A stretch of 64,000 nt of DNA from CBDFMR01 sp965249765 (GTDB taxonomy: Bacteria; Bacteroidota; Bacteroidia; Chitinophagales; Saprospiraceae): contig CBDFMR010000005.1 of the NCBI GenBank assembly GCA_965249765.1, positions 2,170,001-2,234,000 of the forward strand, read 5' to 3'. Positions 53,077 to 62,484 of the stretch are shown in pieces; within the stretch, counting starts at the first letter, position 1; every line of letters starts with the position of its first letter. The notes under the pieces are model-generated. The model worked only from the letters and a program-made list of their open reading frames with translations. It was not told where the DNA came from and did not search any database. The position numbers were made by a program, and so were the translations under genes.

Positions 53077-53553
53077 CTAATTACAAACCAACTCGATAAC
53101 AGGAGTTGTAATTACATTGCTTTGATTGCCTGCTCGATCTACAAGATAAATATCAAAGCTAAGCTCGTTGGTAGGGAACTGCGAAGGACTAGAACATGGT
53201 GGGATAGGATCAGGAAAGATACAACAGGTTGTCAATACCAAGAGCCTTACTTCGCCTTCTACTCCATTGGAAGAACCCGGTAAGGGAATGACTGGCACTC
53301 GGAATTTATCAAATTGCTCGCCTGTCCTGTTGTCTGTAAGAACTATATTGGCTTTATCAGAATCACCTATGTCGCCGTTGCCATCTTTGAAATTGAAAAA
53401 TATAGCTATTGAATCATCATTTACTGCACCTTGATTCATACTGTATGAGGAAAGCGCCGTGAATTCTATCTCAGGTACATCACTGAAACCAGGAGAACTG
53501 ACGCATCCCGCCATCAATAGTGCAGATAAATAATATATCATTAGGTATCTCAT
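53077..53553 (-). CDS. Hypothetical lipoprotein
   Basis: 158 residues. Signal with lipobox LLMAGC (Cys17). The rest is a beta-rich Ig-like domain: IAIFFNFKDGNGDIGDSD and SFDIYLVDRAGNQSNVI. The FxDGNGDIG and RAGNxS segments occur in many Bacteroidota surface lipoproteins of unknown function. The upstream 5-prime side runs divergent to the LuxE-like gene with 17 bp between starts. Confidence 0.75.
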   Translation of the reverse strand: MRYLMIYYLSALLMAGCVSSPGFSDVPEIEFTALSSYSMNQGAVNDDSIAIFFNFKDGNGDIGDSDKANIVLTDNRTGEQFDKFRVPVIPLPGSSNGVEGEVRLLVLTTCCIFPDPIPPCSSPSQFPTNELSFDIYLVDRAGNQSNVITTPVIELVCN

Positions 53554-53570
53554 GGCTCTGGTGTAAATTT

Positions 53571-54593
53571 ATGATTAAATCGCATTTCATCAAACTGCAA
53601 GATCACATCGATTCGTTAAAATGTCGCGTAAGAGAGCTGACTTCCGATCCATCGGGATTCGATTCACTAGCTCTTGACGTCTTCCGTTTTCAATATAAGT
53701 ATAACGAAGTTTATCAACGGTATGTTGGTCTATTGGGTATCGACCCACACCAGGTGCTGAGGTTGATTGACATTCCATTTTTACCCATTTCAGCTTTCCG
53801 CCACCATCGCGTTTCGATTCACGACCATGATGGGATGGTCATCTTTAAGAGCAGCGGGACAACGAGTGACAGTACAAGCAAGCATCATGTTTATGATTTA
53901 CCTTTTTATAAGGACATCTCGGCTGAGATTTTCCAAGCTGTCTACAGCAATATTACGGACCTTAAGATCATGGCTCTGTTGCCGGGCTATGTCGATCGAC
54001 CTGCATCCTCCTTGATATATATGATCAAGTACCTCATGGAGCAGTCAAATAGTGAGTCGACCTCTTTTTTTGCTCATGATTTCAACTCCTTGAAAGAAGA
54101 GATTGATAATCATGACGGCCGTCGACAGCTCATACTTTTTGGAGTAACGCATGCCTTGATTGATTTTGTCGACAAATATGACGCAGATCTGAGTCAGGTC
54201 ATTATCATCGAGACAGGAGGTATGAAGGGTCGAAAGAAAGAATTGACACGTGAAGAACTCCATGCTTTTCTGAGACAGCGTAGCCATTGTCAGCAAATAC
54301 ATTCTGAGTATGGAATGGCAGAGCTTATGTCTCAAGCTTATGCGAGTGATAATTCACTCCGATTTAATCCGCCACCTTCCATGAAGATCATGATCAATAA
54401 AATTAATGAACCTTTAGACTATGTTTCTGGCAAGACAGGGATTATCAATGTCATGGATCTCGCCAATATTGAGTCATGCTCTTTCATCAAAACGGACGAT
54501 ATAGGCAGAGTAGGAGAGGATGGATTATTTAATGTCTATGGCCGATTAGATGCAGCCATGTTGCGTGGATGTAATTTGATGTATACCATTTAA
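53571..54593 (+). CDS. luxE: Acyl-protein synthetase, LuxE family
   Basis: 340 residues from ATG 53571 (MIKSHFIKLQDHIDSLK); the frame from 53520 overlaps the divergent lipoprotein start. FDSLALDVFRFQYKYNEVYQRY at the N terminus, then FKSSGTTSDSTSKHHVYD as the ATP/AMP loop (~residues 95-112), IIIETGGMKGRKKELTREEL and SEYGMAELMSQAY, all matching the LuxE/acyl-protein synthetase family. A C-terminal RGCNLMY places a Cys near residue 334, close to where LuxE carries its acyl group. LuxE activates fatty acid with ATP and hands it to LuxC; the luxC-like gene is at 24521. No luciferase genes are visible. Confidence 0.8.
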   Translation: MIKSHFIKLQDHIDSLKCRVRELTSDPSGFDSLALDVFRFQYKYNEVYQRYVGLLGIDPHQVLRLIDIPFLPISAFRHHRVSIHDHDGMVIFKSSGTTSDSTSKHHVYDLPFYKDISAEIFQAVYSNITDLKIMALLPGYVDRPASSLIYMIKYLMEQSNSESTSFFAHDFNSLKEEIDNHDGRRQLILFGVTHALIDFVDKYDADLSQVIIIETGGMKGRKKELTREELHAFLRQRSHCQQIHSEYGMAELMSQAYASDNSLRFNPPPSMKIMINKINEPLDYVSGKTGIINVMDLANIESCSFIKTDDIGRVGEDGLFNVYGRLDAAMLRGCNLMYTI

Positions 54594-54679
54594 AGCATGT
54601 CTGATTTCGTTATAGGTATACTTGTAAATTTATACTAGACTTGGCAATCTTGAGGAAATAAGGAAAGAGCGTCGGTTAT

Positions 54680-55057
54680 CTAACCCCCGCACTCGTGCTG
54701 AAGGATCTTGATCTGACTTTCCCAAAGATCTTTTTGTTCGTCGACCTCATCTTCATCACAAAAATCGGTCATTTCCAGGACGGTCTCATTAGTGACGTCA
54801 GACTTATACATTCTAAATTCGAGATACTCGTTTTCATCGGCGTCGACCCATCTAAATCTGATGCGCTCCTCTTCAATGTCGTCAACCATCTCCGCAACCT
54901 CTTCTACTCCCTGCCATTCAAATACATACTCGTCTCCCGTGACATCAACAGCATCTGAGAACCATCTTACCAAACAATCAGGAGCTGTAAAGAATTTATA
55001 TAAGATTGCTGGGGAAGCTCTGAAGATAAATTCCATATCGAAAGAAACCCTTTGCAT
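54680..55057 (-). CDS. START/SRPBCC-like domain protein
   Basis: 125 residues from ATG 55057 (MQRVSFDMEFIFRASPAILY); the 24 extra residues upstream show no homology. SRPBCC features are FRASPAILYKFFTAPDCLVRWFSDAVDVTGDEYVFEW and an acidic C-terminal half (FCDEDEVDEQKDLWESQIKIL). Proteins of this START-like family occur in most Bacteroidota; the bound ligand is unknown. It lies divergent from rpoD, with 245 bp between start codons. Confidence 0.82.
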   Translation of the reverse strand: MQRVSFDMEFIFRASPAILYKFFTAPDCLVRWFSDAVDVTGDEYVFEWQGVEEVAEMVDDIEEERIRFRWVDADENEYLEFRMYKSDVTNETVLEMTDFCDEDEVDEQKDLWESQIKILQHECGG

Positions 55058-55200
55058 TATATTATTACGTTTTTTATAAAGTATTGATAATGAACAATCT
55101 AACAAAGATTCGTTCCTCAATCGCTGCAATTAAATCTATTTTTGTCATATTTCAAAAGAATTGAACTTTTTTTAACCATATCCGATTTATCTAATGTGCA

Positions 55201-55208
55201 TAACTTTG
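55201..55208 (+). promoter_or_regulatory. Second -7-like element upstream of rpoD
   Basis: TAACTTTG fits TAnnTTTG, about 95 nt before ATG 55303. No TTG at the -33 distance; may be a secondary promoter. Confidence 0.35.
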
Positions 55209-55234
55209 CTAAAGTTCCTGCACATAGTCAGTTC

Positions 55235-55265
55235 TTGTATATACTTATATTAAGTCGTATCTTTG
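55235..55265 (+). promoter_or_regulatory. Canonical Bacteroidota promoter of rpoD
   Basis: TTG (55235-55237) and TATCTTTG (55258-55265) are separated by exactly 20 nt, the consensus for the primary sigma factor. The start codon is at 55303, leaving a leader of about 30 nt. The sigma factor gene would be transcribed by its own product. Confidence 0.75.
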
Positions 55266-55302
55266 CGCGCTTAAATTTGCTAACTGTAGTTAAAAAACGC
55301 TG

Positions 55303-56172
55303 ATGAGACAACTCAAGATCACAAAATCCATTACCAACAGAGAAAGTCAATCTTTAGAAAAATATCTGCAGGAAATAGGTAAAGTAGATCTTCTGACACC
55401 AGAAGAGGAAGTGGACCTCGCCCAACGTATAAAACAAGGTGACCAGGAAGCTCTCGAGCAGCTTACCAAAGCCAACCTACGTTTTGTGGTTTCGGTAGCT
55501 AAGCAATATCAAAATCAAGGACTGTCATTGAGTGACTTGATCAATGAAGGAAACCTTGGACTTATCAAAGCTGCACAACGATTTGATGAAACAAGAGGAT
55601 TTAAATTTATTTCCTATGCTGTCTGGTGGATACGTCAATCAATCCTTCAGGCATTGGCAGAGCAATCTAGAATCGTAAGACTGCCGCTCAATAAAGTAGG
55701 TTCGCTTAATAAGATAAATAGAGCATTCTCAGAGTTGGAGCAAGAATTTGAGCGTGAACCATCACCCGAAGAGTTGGCCGAGTTACTAGAGATAACTACT
55801 GAGGAAGTAGAGACAACACTTGGTGTTGCTGCTCGTCATGTATCTATGGATGCTCCTTTTGTTGATGGCGAAGACAACTCGTTGCTAGATGTCATCGAAA
55901 ATGGCAATACTCCTACGACCGATTCATCACTTGAATATTCAGAATCCCTAAGAAGAGAGATAGAAAGATCACTCAACACTTTATCCGAACGTCAGTGCGA
56001 TGTGATCAAACTGTATTTTGGTATTGGGGTAGAGCATCCGATGTCATTGGAAGATATAGGTGAGAAATTTGGCTTGACAAGAGAACGTGTGAGACAGATA
56101 AAAGACAAAGCCATCAACAAACTCAGATCAGTATCACGAAGCAAGTTGCTGAAGCATTATCTGGGGGCCTGA
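55303..56172 (+). CDS. rpoD: RNA polymerase primary sigma factor (RpoD/SigA)
   Basis: 289 residues, the short Bacteroidota form without a long region 1.1. It has region 1.2 (SQSLEKYLQEIGKVDLLTPEEEVDLAQRI), region 2 (FRFVVSVAKQYQNQGLSLSDLINEGNLGLIKAAQRFDETRGFKFISYAVWWIRQSILQAL, split here for reading), region 3 (EFEREPSPEELAELL), and region 4 (LYFGIGVEHPMSLEDIGEKF, then LTRERVRQIKDKAINKLR). It directs recognition of TTG-N20-TAnnTTTG promoters such as its own. Confidence 0.96.
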   Translation: MRQLKITKSITNRESQSLEKYLQEIGKVDLLTPEEEVDLAQRIKQGDQEALEQLTKANLRFVVSVAKQYQNQGLSLSDLINEGNLGLIKAAQRFDETRGFKFISYAVWWIRQSILQALAEQSRIVRLPLNKVGSLNKINRAFSELEQEFEREPSPEELAELLEITTEEVETTLGVAARHVSMDAPFVDGEDNSLLDVIENGNTPTTDSSLEYSESLRREIERSLNTLSERQCDVIKLYFGIGVEHPMSLEDIGEKFGLTRERVRQIKDKAINKLRSVSRSKLLKHYLGA

Positions 56173-56278
56173 CATTAATTGTCAAGGTAAGATTAGTTTG
56201 AATTTATAGGGTAGATTTACATATGCTATAGAGGTAATCTTCTAGCTGATCATTTTAATGATTTAATAATCACAACTC

Positions 56279-57748
56279 ATGAATACTGAATCCATAAGCC
56301 TCGGCGTAGAACGATCACTTGAAAATTGGAGAGAAAACGAGAAGGTGGCTCTACACATTTTAAAGATTGTAGGAGACCTAAGATTTGACAAGGGCATCGA
56401 ACTGGTCATGAATCGCCAACCCCTTCACGATGTGAGACCTAGTCAGGTCATAGAGTATCACACTGCCATATCTAATCAAAGAAGTCAGGATTTACCTACT
56501 GAGACAACGTTGGCCATAGCCAAGATTATCCAAAAAATTGATAGCCTTTTACCTGCAAAAATAGATATAGGACGACTCAGCAAGGAGTGGGCACAGTATC
56601 ATGAAGACTATGAGAGCTTGGATGAGTTTGTGGGTGATAAGCTCAAGTCATTCGTTGGTTCTGAACATCCTTCATTAGAGGGCAAGGATGTGGTGCTTTA
56701 TGGATTCGGACGAATAGGAAGATTGGTTGCAAGAATCCTCCTCAATGCAACAGGACGAGGAAATCAACTGCGACTCAAGGCCATTGTAGTCAGACAAAAG
56801 ATGCCTGATATAGAGCAAGAACTCAAGAAGAGGATAGCGTTATTCAAAACGGATTCCGTACACGGTGACTTTACAGGGACCGTAGATATTGATGCTGATG
56901 CAAGTACCATAGACATTAATGGAAGTAAGATCCACTTCATTTTTGCCAATGACCCCAAGGAAGTGGACTATACTCGATATGGGATTAATGATGCCCTGCT
57001 TATTGATAATACCGGCGTATGGCGTGACAAAGCTAGTCTCTCACAGCACATTGGTCGAGGTATAGGTCAGGTATTGCTTACAGCACCTGGTAAAGATATT
57101 CCTAATATTGTCCATGGGGTAAACCAAGATGCGTTTGATCAAGATGATATCAATGTATGGTCTGCAGCGTCGTGTACTACCAATGCCATCGTACCCGTGA
57201 TCCATTGTCTTGACAAAGAATTTGGAGTGAGTAAGGGTCATATAGAAACCATCCATGCCTACACCAGCGATCAAAATCTTCTAGACAACTTCCACAAGAA
57301 ACCAAGAAGGGGACGAGCAGCTGCGGTAAACATGGTCTTGACGACAACGGGAGCGGCTAAGGCTGTATCCAAGGTGCTGCCTCACTTGGCAGGTAAACTT
57401 ACGGGAAACGCTGTGAGAGTGCCGACACCCAATGTGTCATTAGCCATCATGATACTCGAGTTAAATAAAGAGACGAATATTGATGAGGTCAATGCTTGCC
57501 TTCGCCATGCTTCTCACAACAGCAGCCTTGTAGAGCAGATACATTATTCTAATGATACTGAGTTTGTTTCCAGCAATGCGATGACGACTTCTGCGACATC
57601 TGTCGTGGATGCTCCATCTACGGTTATATCGGCGGATGGTAAGACGGTAAATATTTATGCATGGTATGACAATGAGTATGGATATTCTTGCCAGGTGGTA
57701 AGGCTTGCCAAGCAATTGTCAGCGGTAAGAAGACCTGCGTATTACTAG
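56279..57748 (+). CDS. gap: Glyceraldehyde-3-phosphate dehydrogenase, long form with N-terminal extension
   Basis: 489 residues; usual GAPDH is ~335. Residues 1-130 form an extra helical domain (ENEKVALHILKIVGDLRFDK, YHTAISNQ...). The dehydrogenase follows: VVLYGFGRIGRLVARILL for NAD(P), LLTAPGKDIPNIVHGVN, WSAASCTTNAIVPVIHCLD with the catalytic Cys, TIHAYTSDQNLLDNF, and WYDNEYGYSCQVVRLA. This long form is common in Bacteroidota. It probably acts in glycolysis or gluconeogenesis; cofactor preference is not readable. The S41 peptidase follows 125 bp downstream. Confidence 0.92.
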   Translation: MNTESISLGVERSLENWRENEKVALHILKIVGDLRFDKGIELVMNRQPLHDVRPSQVIEYHTAISNQRSQDLPTETTLAIAKIIQKIDSLLPAKIDIGRLSKEWAQYHEDYESLDEFVGDKLKSFVGSEHPSLEGKDVVLYGFGRIGRLVARILLNATGRGNQLRLKAIVVRQKMPDIEQELKKRIALFKTDSVHGDFTGTVDIDADASTIDINGSKIHFIFANDPKEVDYTRYGINDALLIDNTGVWRDKASLSQHIGRGIGQVLLTAPGKDIPNIVHGVNQDAFDQDDINVWSAASCTTNAIVPVIHCLDKEFGVSKGHIETIHAYTSDQNLLDNFHKKPRRGRAAAVNMVLTTTGAAKAVSKVLPHLAGKLTGNAVRVPTPNVSLAIMILELNKETNIDEVNACLRHASHNSSLVEQIHYSNDTEFVSSNAMTTSATSVVDAPSTVISADGKTVNIYAWYDNEYGYSCQVVRLAKQLSAVRRPAYY

Positions 57749-57873
57749 TCAAGTCTTGCTACTCAGAAAAGTTTGCTAGTCAATGGTCATCGATTAGCCT
57801 ATGTGCATATTGTTGTACCATTCTAGCGACACATTTTTCTTGGCAAGAAATATGCATAAGTATCACAGTACTC

Positions 57874-59406
57874 ATGGTAGACCTAAAGAGAAATACATAT
57901 AACATCATGCAGCCACTACTCCTTGCTATCATGGTAATTATGGGTATGGTGCTTGGCTATAAACTCAATGACAATCCACCGTCATATACGCTGGCTCATG
58001 CCATAGATGCTGATGCAGTTGAAATTGGTCGAGTAGAGGAGATTCTCAGATTTATCGACAATAAGTATGTGGACATTATAGATGACGATGTCCTCCTCGA
58101 AAAGGCAATCAATGCAATGCTAACCGAGCTTGATCCACATTCTATTTATATTCCTCCAGATAGGGTCAAGGAAATCAATAGCCAGATGCAGGGCAAGTAT
58201 GTGGGTCTGGGAATTGAGACACTGATGGTTGATGACACCTTAAGGGTGATACAAGTTCTCAAGGATAGTCCGGCATCTAGAATCCACCTCAAGTCAGGTG
58301 ATGCTATCCTCTCAATTGATGATACGCTGGTGAGCGGTGTGGACCGACCCTATAACAATATCAGGTCTTTGATGCTAAAAGAGTACGGAGAAGTTGTAAA
58401 TCTAGGTGTTGTCCAGAACCAAGAAGAAAAGAAACTTGAACTAAAACTTGATGAGATTCCATTGATCTCTACGGAGATAGGCTTTATGCTCGATGATGAA
58501 ACAGCATACATCAAAATTGATAAATTTACTAGTGAGACCTATCGCGAGTTTGCCGCCAAGCTTGAGAATCTCATAGATGGTAAGAAATCTTCCAATCTGA
58601 TCATAGATCTTCGCGGTAATCCCGGTGGGTTTTTACCCGAGACTACCAAAATTCTAAGCCAGATAATTGCCGAGAAGAATAGTCTGCTCGTGTATACCGA
58701 GGGGAGAAATCAGCTGCGTCTTGATTATAAAAGCAGTGGTCGTAATTTTTATGATATTGATAAAGTTGCGGTACTTATTGACGAAGGCTCGGCAAGTGGA
58801 TCTGAAATAGTAGCAGGCGCCATTCAAGACTGGGATAGGGGAATTGTCGTCGGACGTCCATCCTACGGGAAGGGTCTAGTTCAGGAACAGTATGACCTCG
58901 CCAATGGAGGAGCAATACGACTGACAATAGCCAAGTACTTTACACCTTCAGGAAGATGTATACAGAAACCCTACGCTGATCATGAGTACATTGAAAATGC
59001 TGAATCCGATAGCAACTCTTATAGTACGCTGATTCGTAGAAGACCGGTCTGGGCACATGGAGGAATACATCCAGATCTCGAAATAGCAATGGACTCATTG
59101 TACTATACAGATCGCTACACAGAAATAATGTCGTTGATCGATATTCTTGCCTTTAGGAAAGCATTTCAAAGCGATGACCGCTGGAATAAGATAGATATCT
59201 CGGACATGTCTGCCAGATTGGGAATTGAGTATGAGGATCTACTCCAACATCAGGGATTCTTAAATTCTGTTTTGGATACTAGGATGGTGTATATGAAAGA
59301 TGGACCTATTCCTGCCACAGAACTAAGTGCTGAAACTGATGTCTTTATCTCGGAAACATTGAAGTTATTCAAGGAGGGCCATCCACTTGATGCGCTCGGT
59401 GACTAG
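57874..59406 (+). CDS. S41-family C-terminal processing protease (CtpA/Prc-like)
   Basis: 510 residues from ATG 57874 (MVDLKRNTYNIMQPLLLAIM); the upstream 62 residues overlap gap and are not homologous. One N-terminal membrane segment (~13-32), a helical cap, a PDZ domain at ~95-185 (GKYVGLGIETLMVDDTLRVI, SPASRIHLKSGDAILSIDD), then the S41 domain: LIIDLRGNPGGFLPET, DEGSASGSEIVAGAIQD with nucleophilic Ser, and RPSYGKGLVQEQY with general-base Lys. It degrades or trims periplasmic proteins in the cell envelope. It is complete, with an ordinary C-terminal tail. Confidence 0.9.
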   Translation: MVDLKRNTYNIMQPLLLAIMVIMGMVLGYKLNDNPPSYTLAHAIDADAVEIGRVEEILRFIDNKYVDIIDDDVLLEKAINAMLTELDPHSIYIPPDRVKEINSQMQGKYVGLGIETLMVDDTLRVIQVLKDSPASRIHLKSGDAILSIDDTLVSGVDRPYNNIRSLMLKEYGEVVNLGVVQNQEEKKLELKLDEIPLISTEIGFMLDDETAYIKIDKFTSETYREFAAKLENLIDGKKSSNLIIDLRGNPGGFLPETTKILSQIIAEKNSLLVYTEGRNQLRLDYKSSGRNFYDIDKVAVLIDEGSASGSEIVAGAIQDWDRGIVVGRPSYGKGLVQEQYDLANGGAIRLTIAKYFTPSGRCIQKPYADHEYIENAESDSNSYSTLIRRRPVWAHGGIHPDLEIAMDSLYYTDRYTEIMSLIDILAFRKAFQSDDRWNKIDISDMSARLGIEYEDLLQHQGFLNSVLDTRMVYMKDGPIPATELSAETDVFISETLKLFKEGHPLDALGD

Positions 59407-59471
59407 ACTTTTAGCAATAAATATTTGCTTATTGTTAATCGCACAATTCAACGCGTGTTACGAATTACATT

Positions 59472-60035
59472 TCACTCCCTAAGGACTAGAAGATTTCCTT
59501 TATCATCGAATCGGGCGAGGATAGAAGGTGATGGATTATCGGACTCATAGACGTCATCAACGATATAGTCTACATCGGATACGATGCGTTTACTTATTTC
59601 TTTGTATGACCGGGGATATGGCTGACCACTGACATTGGCAGAGGTAGAAAGCAAGGGCTGATCAAGCTCATCTATAATGCTTTCAAGAAAGGCATGCTTG
59701 ATGATCCTGATAGCGACTGTATCTCCTGTTACGGCATAATCTGGAACATTATTTGATTTAGGGTAGATGATGGTCAATGGTTGTATATGGTGAGCGAGCA
59801 GCGTTTCTATTCTTGGATGAATCTTTCTAACGTAATGCTTAAGCATGTCGATATTGTTGACAAGGAGGATGAGGGGTTTGGAAGGGTCACGCTTCTTGAT
59901 TTTGTAAATACGCTTGACCCCTTTTTCAGAACCAAGACTACAGCCCAATCCCCATATGGTGTCGGTAGGACTCAGCATGACACCATCATTAAGAAGAATT
60001 GTACTTATGTCGTCTTGCTTCGTATAATTCACCAT
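59472..60035 (-). CDS. tsaC: L-threonylcarbamoyladenylate synthase (TsaC/Sua5/YrdC family)
   Basis: 187 residues, the short form without the Sua5 domain. SPTDTIWGLGCSLGSEKGVKRIYKIKKRDPSKPLI (PTDTxYGLG..KxR at the start, shown in two parts), HIQPLTIIYPKSNNVP, TVAIRIIKHAFL and STSANVSGQPYPRSYKEI. It makes threonylcarbamoyl-AMP for t6A37 in ANN-decoding tRNAs. Convergent with the S41 gene; it is divergent from the CHU_C protein gene. Confidence 0.92.
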   Translation of the reverse strand: MVNYTKQDDISTILLNDGVMLSPTDTIWGLGCSLGSEKGVKRIYKIKKRDPSKPLILLVNNIDMLKHYVRKIHPRIETLLAHHIQPLTIIYPKSNNVPDYAVTGDTVAIRIIKHAFLESIIDELDQPLLSTSANVSGQPYPRSYKEISKRIVSDVDYIVDDVYESDNPSPSILARFDDKGNLLVLRE

Positions 60036-60125
60036 TAATGGTGTTAAATTTATTCTCTGTTAGGAAATCACAATAATTTCTAAGAACGTATGGTTTCTAT
60101 CAGGAAGTATGTTAGAGAAATAATT

Positions 60126-62411
60126 ATGAAAAAGATTTTTAGAGCTTGTTTGCTTTTTATGCTCTTTTTCGTTGTGAATGCGGATAGAATTGACGCTGCG
60201 CATATAGTCGGTGGTGAGGTGACATATCGATGTCTGGGTGTCAATCAAGCAAATAATACATTTCGGTTAGAAATAACATTGACGCTATACCGTGATCAGT
60301 TTGGTGGCGGAGCAGGATTTGATGCGACAGCACGTATAGGGATCTTTAGAGGAAGTGGAAACAATTGGTCGCACTTTAGGACGCTGACTAAAATGTTTTC
60401 TGGTGATGAAGTACTTCCATTGGTTGATGACCCTTGTGTAGAAGTTCCCGGCGGTCTTGGTGTGCAGAAAGCTCAATATGTATTTACTACAGATCAATCA
60501 GGGAACCCAATAGAGTTGCCCATTGCCCTCAATAGTTATACGATTGCATACCAACGATGTTGCAGAAATAATACCATTTTCAATATTGAAAATCCGGGGT
60601 CAACCGGCGCCGCTTACACAATCGAGATAACCCCTGAGGCGCAAATGGAATGTAACAACAGTCCATTGTTCAATTCTTTTCCCCCTGTACTTATCTGTGC
60701 TGGATTTGACATCGACTTTGACCATTCTGCTACAGATGTTGACGGTGACATATTGATTTATGAATTTTGTGCTCCTTTACAGGCAGGTGGAACAGATGGT
60801 GCTACTACGCCAGGTGATCCTGATAGCTGTACGGGAGTGACACCCGATCCACTCAATTGTCCGCCGCCATATGCACCAGTGGCATTTGACTTACCTACAT
60901 TCTCGGCATTCAACCCTATGGGGGGATCGCCGCAAGTTACCATCAATCCCAATACAGGCTTGATATCCGGAGTCCCGGAGATATTGGGCCAATATGTAGT
61001 GGGAGTCTGCGTATCAGAGTTTAGAAATGGTGTGCTGATAGGAAAGGTGAGACGTGATTTTCAGTTTAATGTGACTACATGTACACCACTAGTAGTAGCT
61101 GATATAGAAAATGATGCTGTACTCGCTGATCAGGAATTTATCATCAACTCTTGTGGTTCCAATACGGTGTTTTTTGAAAACCTGAGTTATGAGCAGGATC
61201 ATATTGATGCTGTAGAATGGAGCTTTGATGTGAATGGAACAGATGTTATATTAAATTCATGGGATGCCGAGGTGACGTTTCCAAGGCTAGGTGAATATTT
61301 TGGAACTCTGATTCTCAATCCTGGTTCGGCAGAATGCTCAGACACGGCGACGATTTATGTCAATATATATCCGGATATCACTGCTGATTTTGAATTTGAG
61401 TATGACACATGTGTTGCTGGTCCTGTGGACTTTTTTGACATGTCATTTACCGGTGCTGATGATTTGGTTAATTGGTATTGGGATTTTGGCACTAATGAAC
61501 AATCCAATCTGCAAAACCCTAGCCACTTGTTTTCTGACCCAGGAGTACAAAATGTCAGATTGATAGCAGAAGACAATAATACATGCCGCGATACTGTGAG
61601 GAAGGACATCGAATGGTTCCCTGTACCTCCATTACTAGTCGTAGAACCATCCAGTTTTATCGGATGTACTCCTGCCAATATTACATTCAATAACTTGTCT
61701 ATGCCGATAGACACGACCTATACGATTGTATGGGATTTTGGTGATGGTAGCATGGGAGATGAGATAAGTCCATCTCATGTTTTTAATGAAGTGGGAACCT
61801 ACTCTATCAATCTGGAGATAACATCGCCCATTGGATGCATGACCGAAGAGTTTTTTCCCAATTTGATACGCGTGGAGCCTAGCCCTGTGGCTGATTTTTC
61901 ATTCAGTCCTGATGAACCGAGCAACTTTGAACCTACCATTCTCTTTTTTGATGAGTCTGAAGACGCCATTTCATGGCACTGGAACTTCAATTATGAAGGA
62001 ACGAGCTCTCTTCCCAACCCCTCATTTACTTTTCGAGATACGGGAATTTATGAAATACAATTGGTAGTCCTTCACCCCTCGGGCTGTCCTGATACGACGA
62101 TACAATTTATTGATGTGATACCGAAGACAACATATCATATGCCCAATGCATTTACTCCCAATAATGATTCTACAAATGATACTTTCTTGGGCTTGGGTAT
62201 CACCGATGGCATCAGTGAATTTAATATGACGATCTGGAATCGATGGGGAGAGCGCATCTTTGCGACCGTAGATCCGTACGTCGGATGGAATGGAACAAAG
62301 AACAATACAGGATCTTCATCACCCATGGGAGTTTATATCTATCATGTCAGTTATGTCGAACCTCGTGGAATGAAGCGAGAGCTCAATGGACATGTGACTT
62401 TGATCAGATAG
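60126..62411 (+). CDS. Secreted PKD-repeat protein with gliding-associated CHU_C (type B T9SS) C-terminal domain
   Basis: 761 residues from ATG 60126 (MKKIFRACLLFMLFF, signal peptide to RIDAAHIVGG). Residues ~25-320 are a conserved Bacteroidota N-terminal domain (AHIVGGEVTYRCLG, CCRNN, DFDHSATDVDGD, VCVSEFRNG). At least two PKD domains follow, e.g. WYWDFGTNEQSNLQNPSHLF and VWDFGDGSMGDEISPSHVF. The C-terminal ~90 residues (YHMPNAFTPNNDSTNDTF, FNMTIWNRWGERIF, PMGVYIYHVSY) match the CHU_C domain that directs export by the type IX system. It is likely surface-exposed, with a role in adhesion or gliding. The 5-prime flank runs divergent to tsaC. Confidence 0.92.
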   Translation: MKKIFRACLLFMLFFVVNADRIDAAHIVGGEVTYRCLGVNQANNTFRLEITLTLYRDQFGGGAGFDATARIGIFRGSGNNWSHFRTLTKMFSGDEVLPLVDDPCVEVPGGLGVQKAQYVFTTDQSGNPIELPIALNSYTIAYQRCCRNNTIFNIENPGSTGAAYTIEITPEAQMECNNSPLFNSFPPVLICAGFDIDFDHSATDVDGDILIYEFCAPLQAGGTDGATTPGDPDSCTGVTPDPLNCPPPYAPVAFDLPTFSAFNPMGGSPQVTINPNTGLISGVPEILGQYVVGVCVSEFRNGVLIGKVRRDFQFNVTTCTPLVVADIENDAVLADQEFIINSCGSNTVFFENLSYEQDHIDAVEWSFDVNGTDVILNSWDAEVTFPRLGEYFGTLILNPGSAECSDTATIYVNIYPDITADFEFEYDTCVAGPVDFFDMSFTGADDLVNWYWDFGTNEQSNLQNPSHLFSDPGVQNVRLIAEDNNTCRDTVRKDIEWFPVPPLLVVEPSSFIGCTPANITFNNLSMPIDTTYTIVWDFGDGSMGDEISPSHVFNEVGTYSINLEITSPIGCMTEEFFPNLIRVEPSPVADFSFSPDEPSNFEPTILFFDESEDAISWHWNFNYEGTSSLPNPSFTFRDTGIYEIQLVVLHPSGCPDTTIQFIDVIPKTTYHMPNAFTPNNDSTNDTFLGLGITDGISEFNMTIWNRWGERIFATVDPYVGWNGTKNNTGSSSPMGVYIYHVSYVEPRGMKRELNGHVTLIR

Positions 62412-62450
62412 AAATACTTAGTGATATGATATATACTTGCTTTTTTTACT

Positions 62451-62458
62451 TAACTTTG
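62451..62458 (+). promoter_or_regulatory. -7 promoter element for rplS
   Basis: TAACTTTG fits TAnnTTTG, 26 nt before ATG 62485. The nearest TTG is only 11 nt upstream, too close to be the -33 element. Confidence 0.5.
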
Positions 62459-62484
62459 CGGTCCAATTTCAAATAGCTAGCGCA

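Noticed and set aside
24521..54593. A bioluminescence operon from luxC and luxE
   Set aside because: No luxA, luxB or luxD; the two genes are 28 kb apart.
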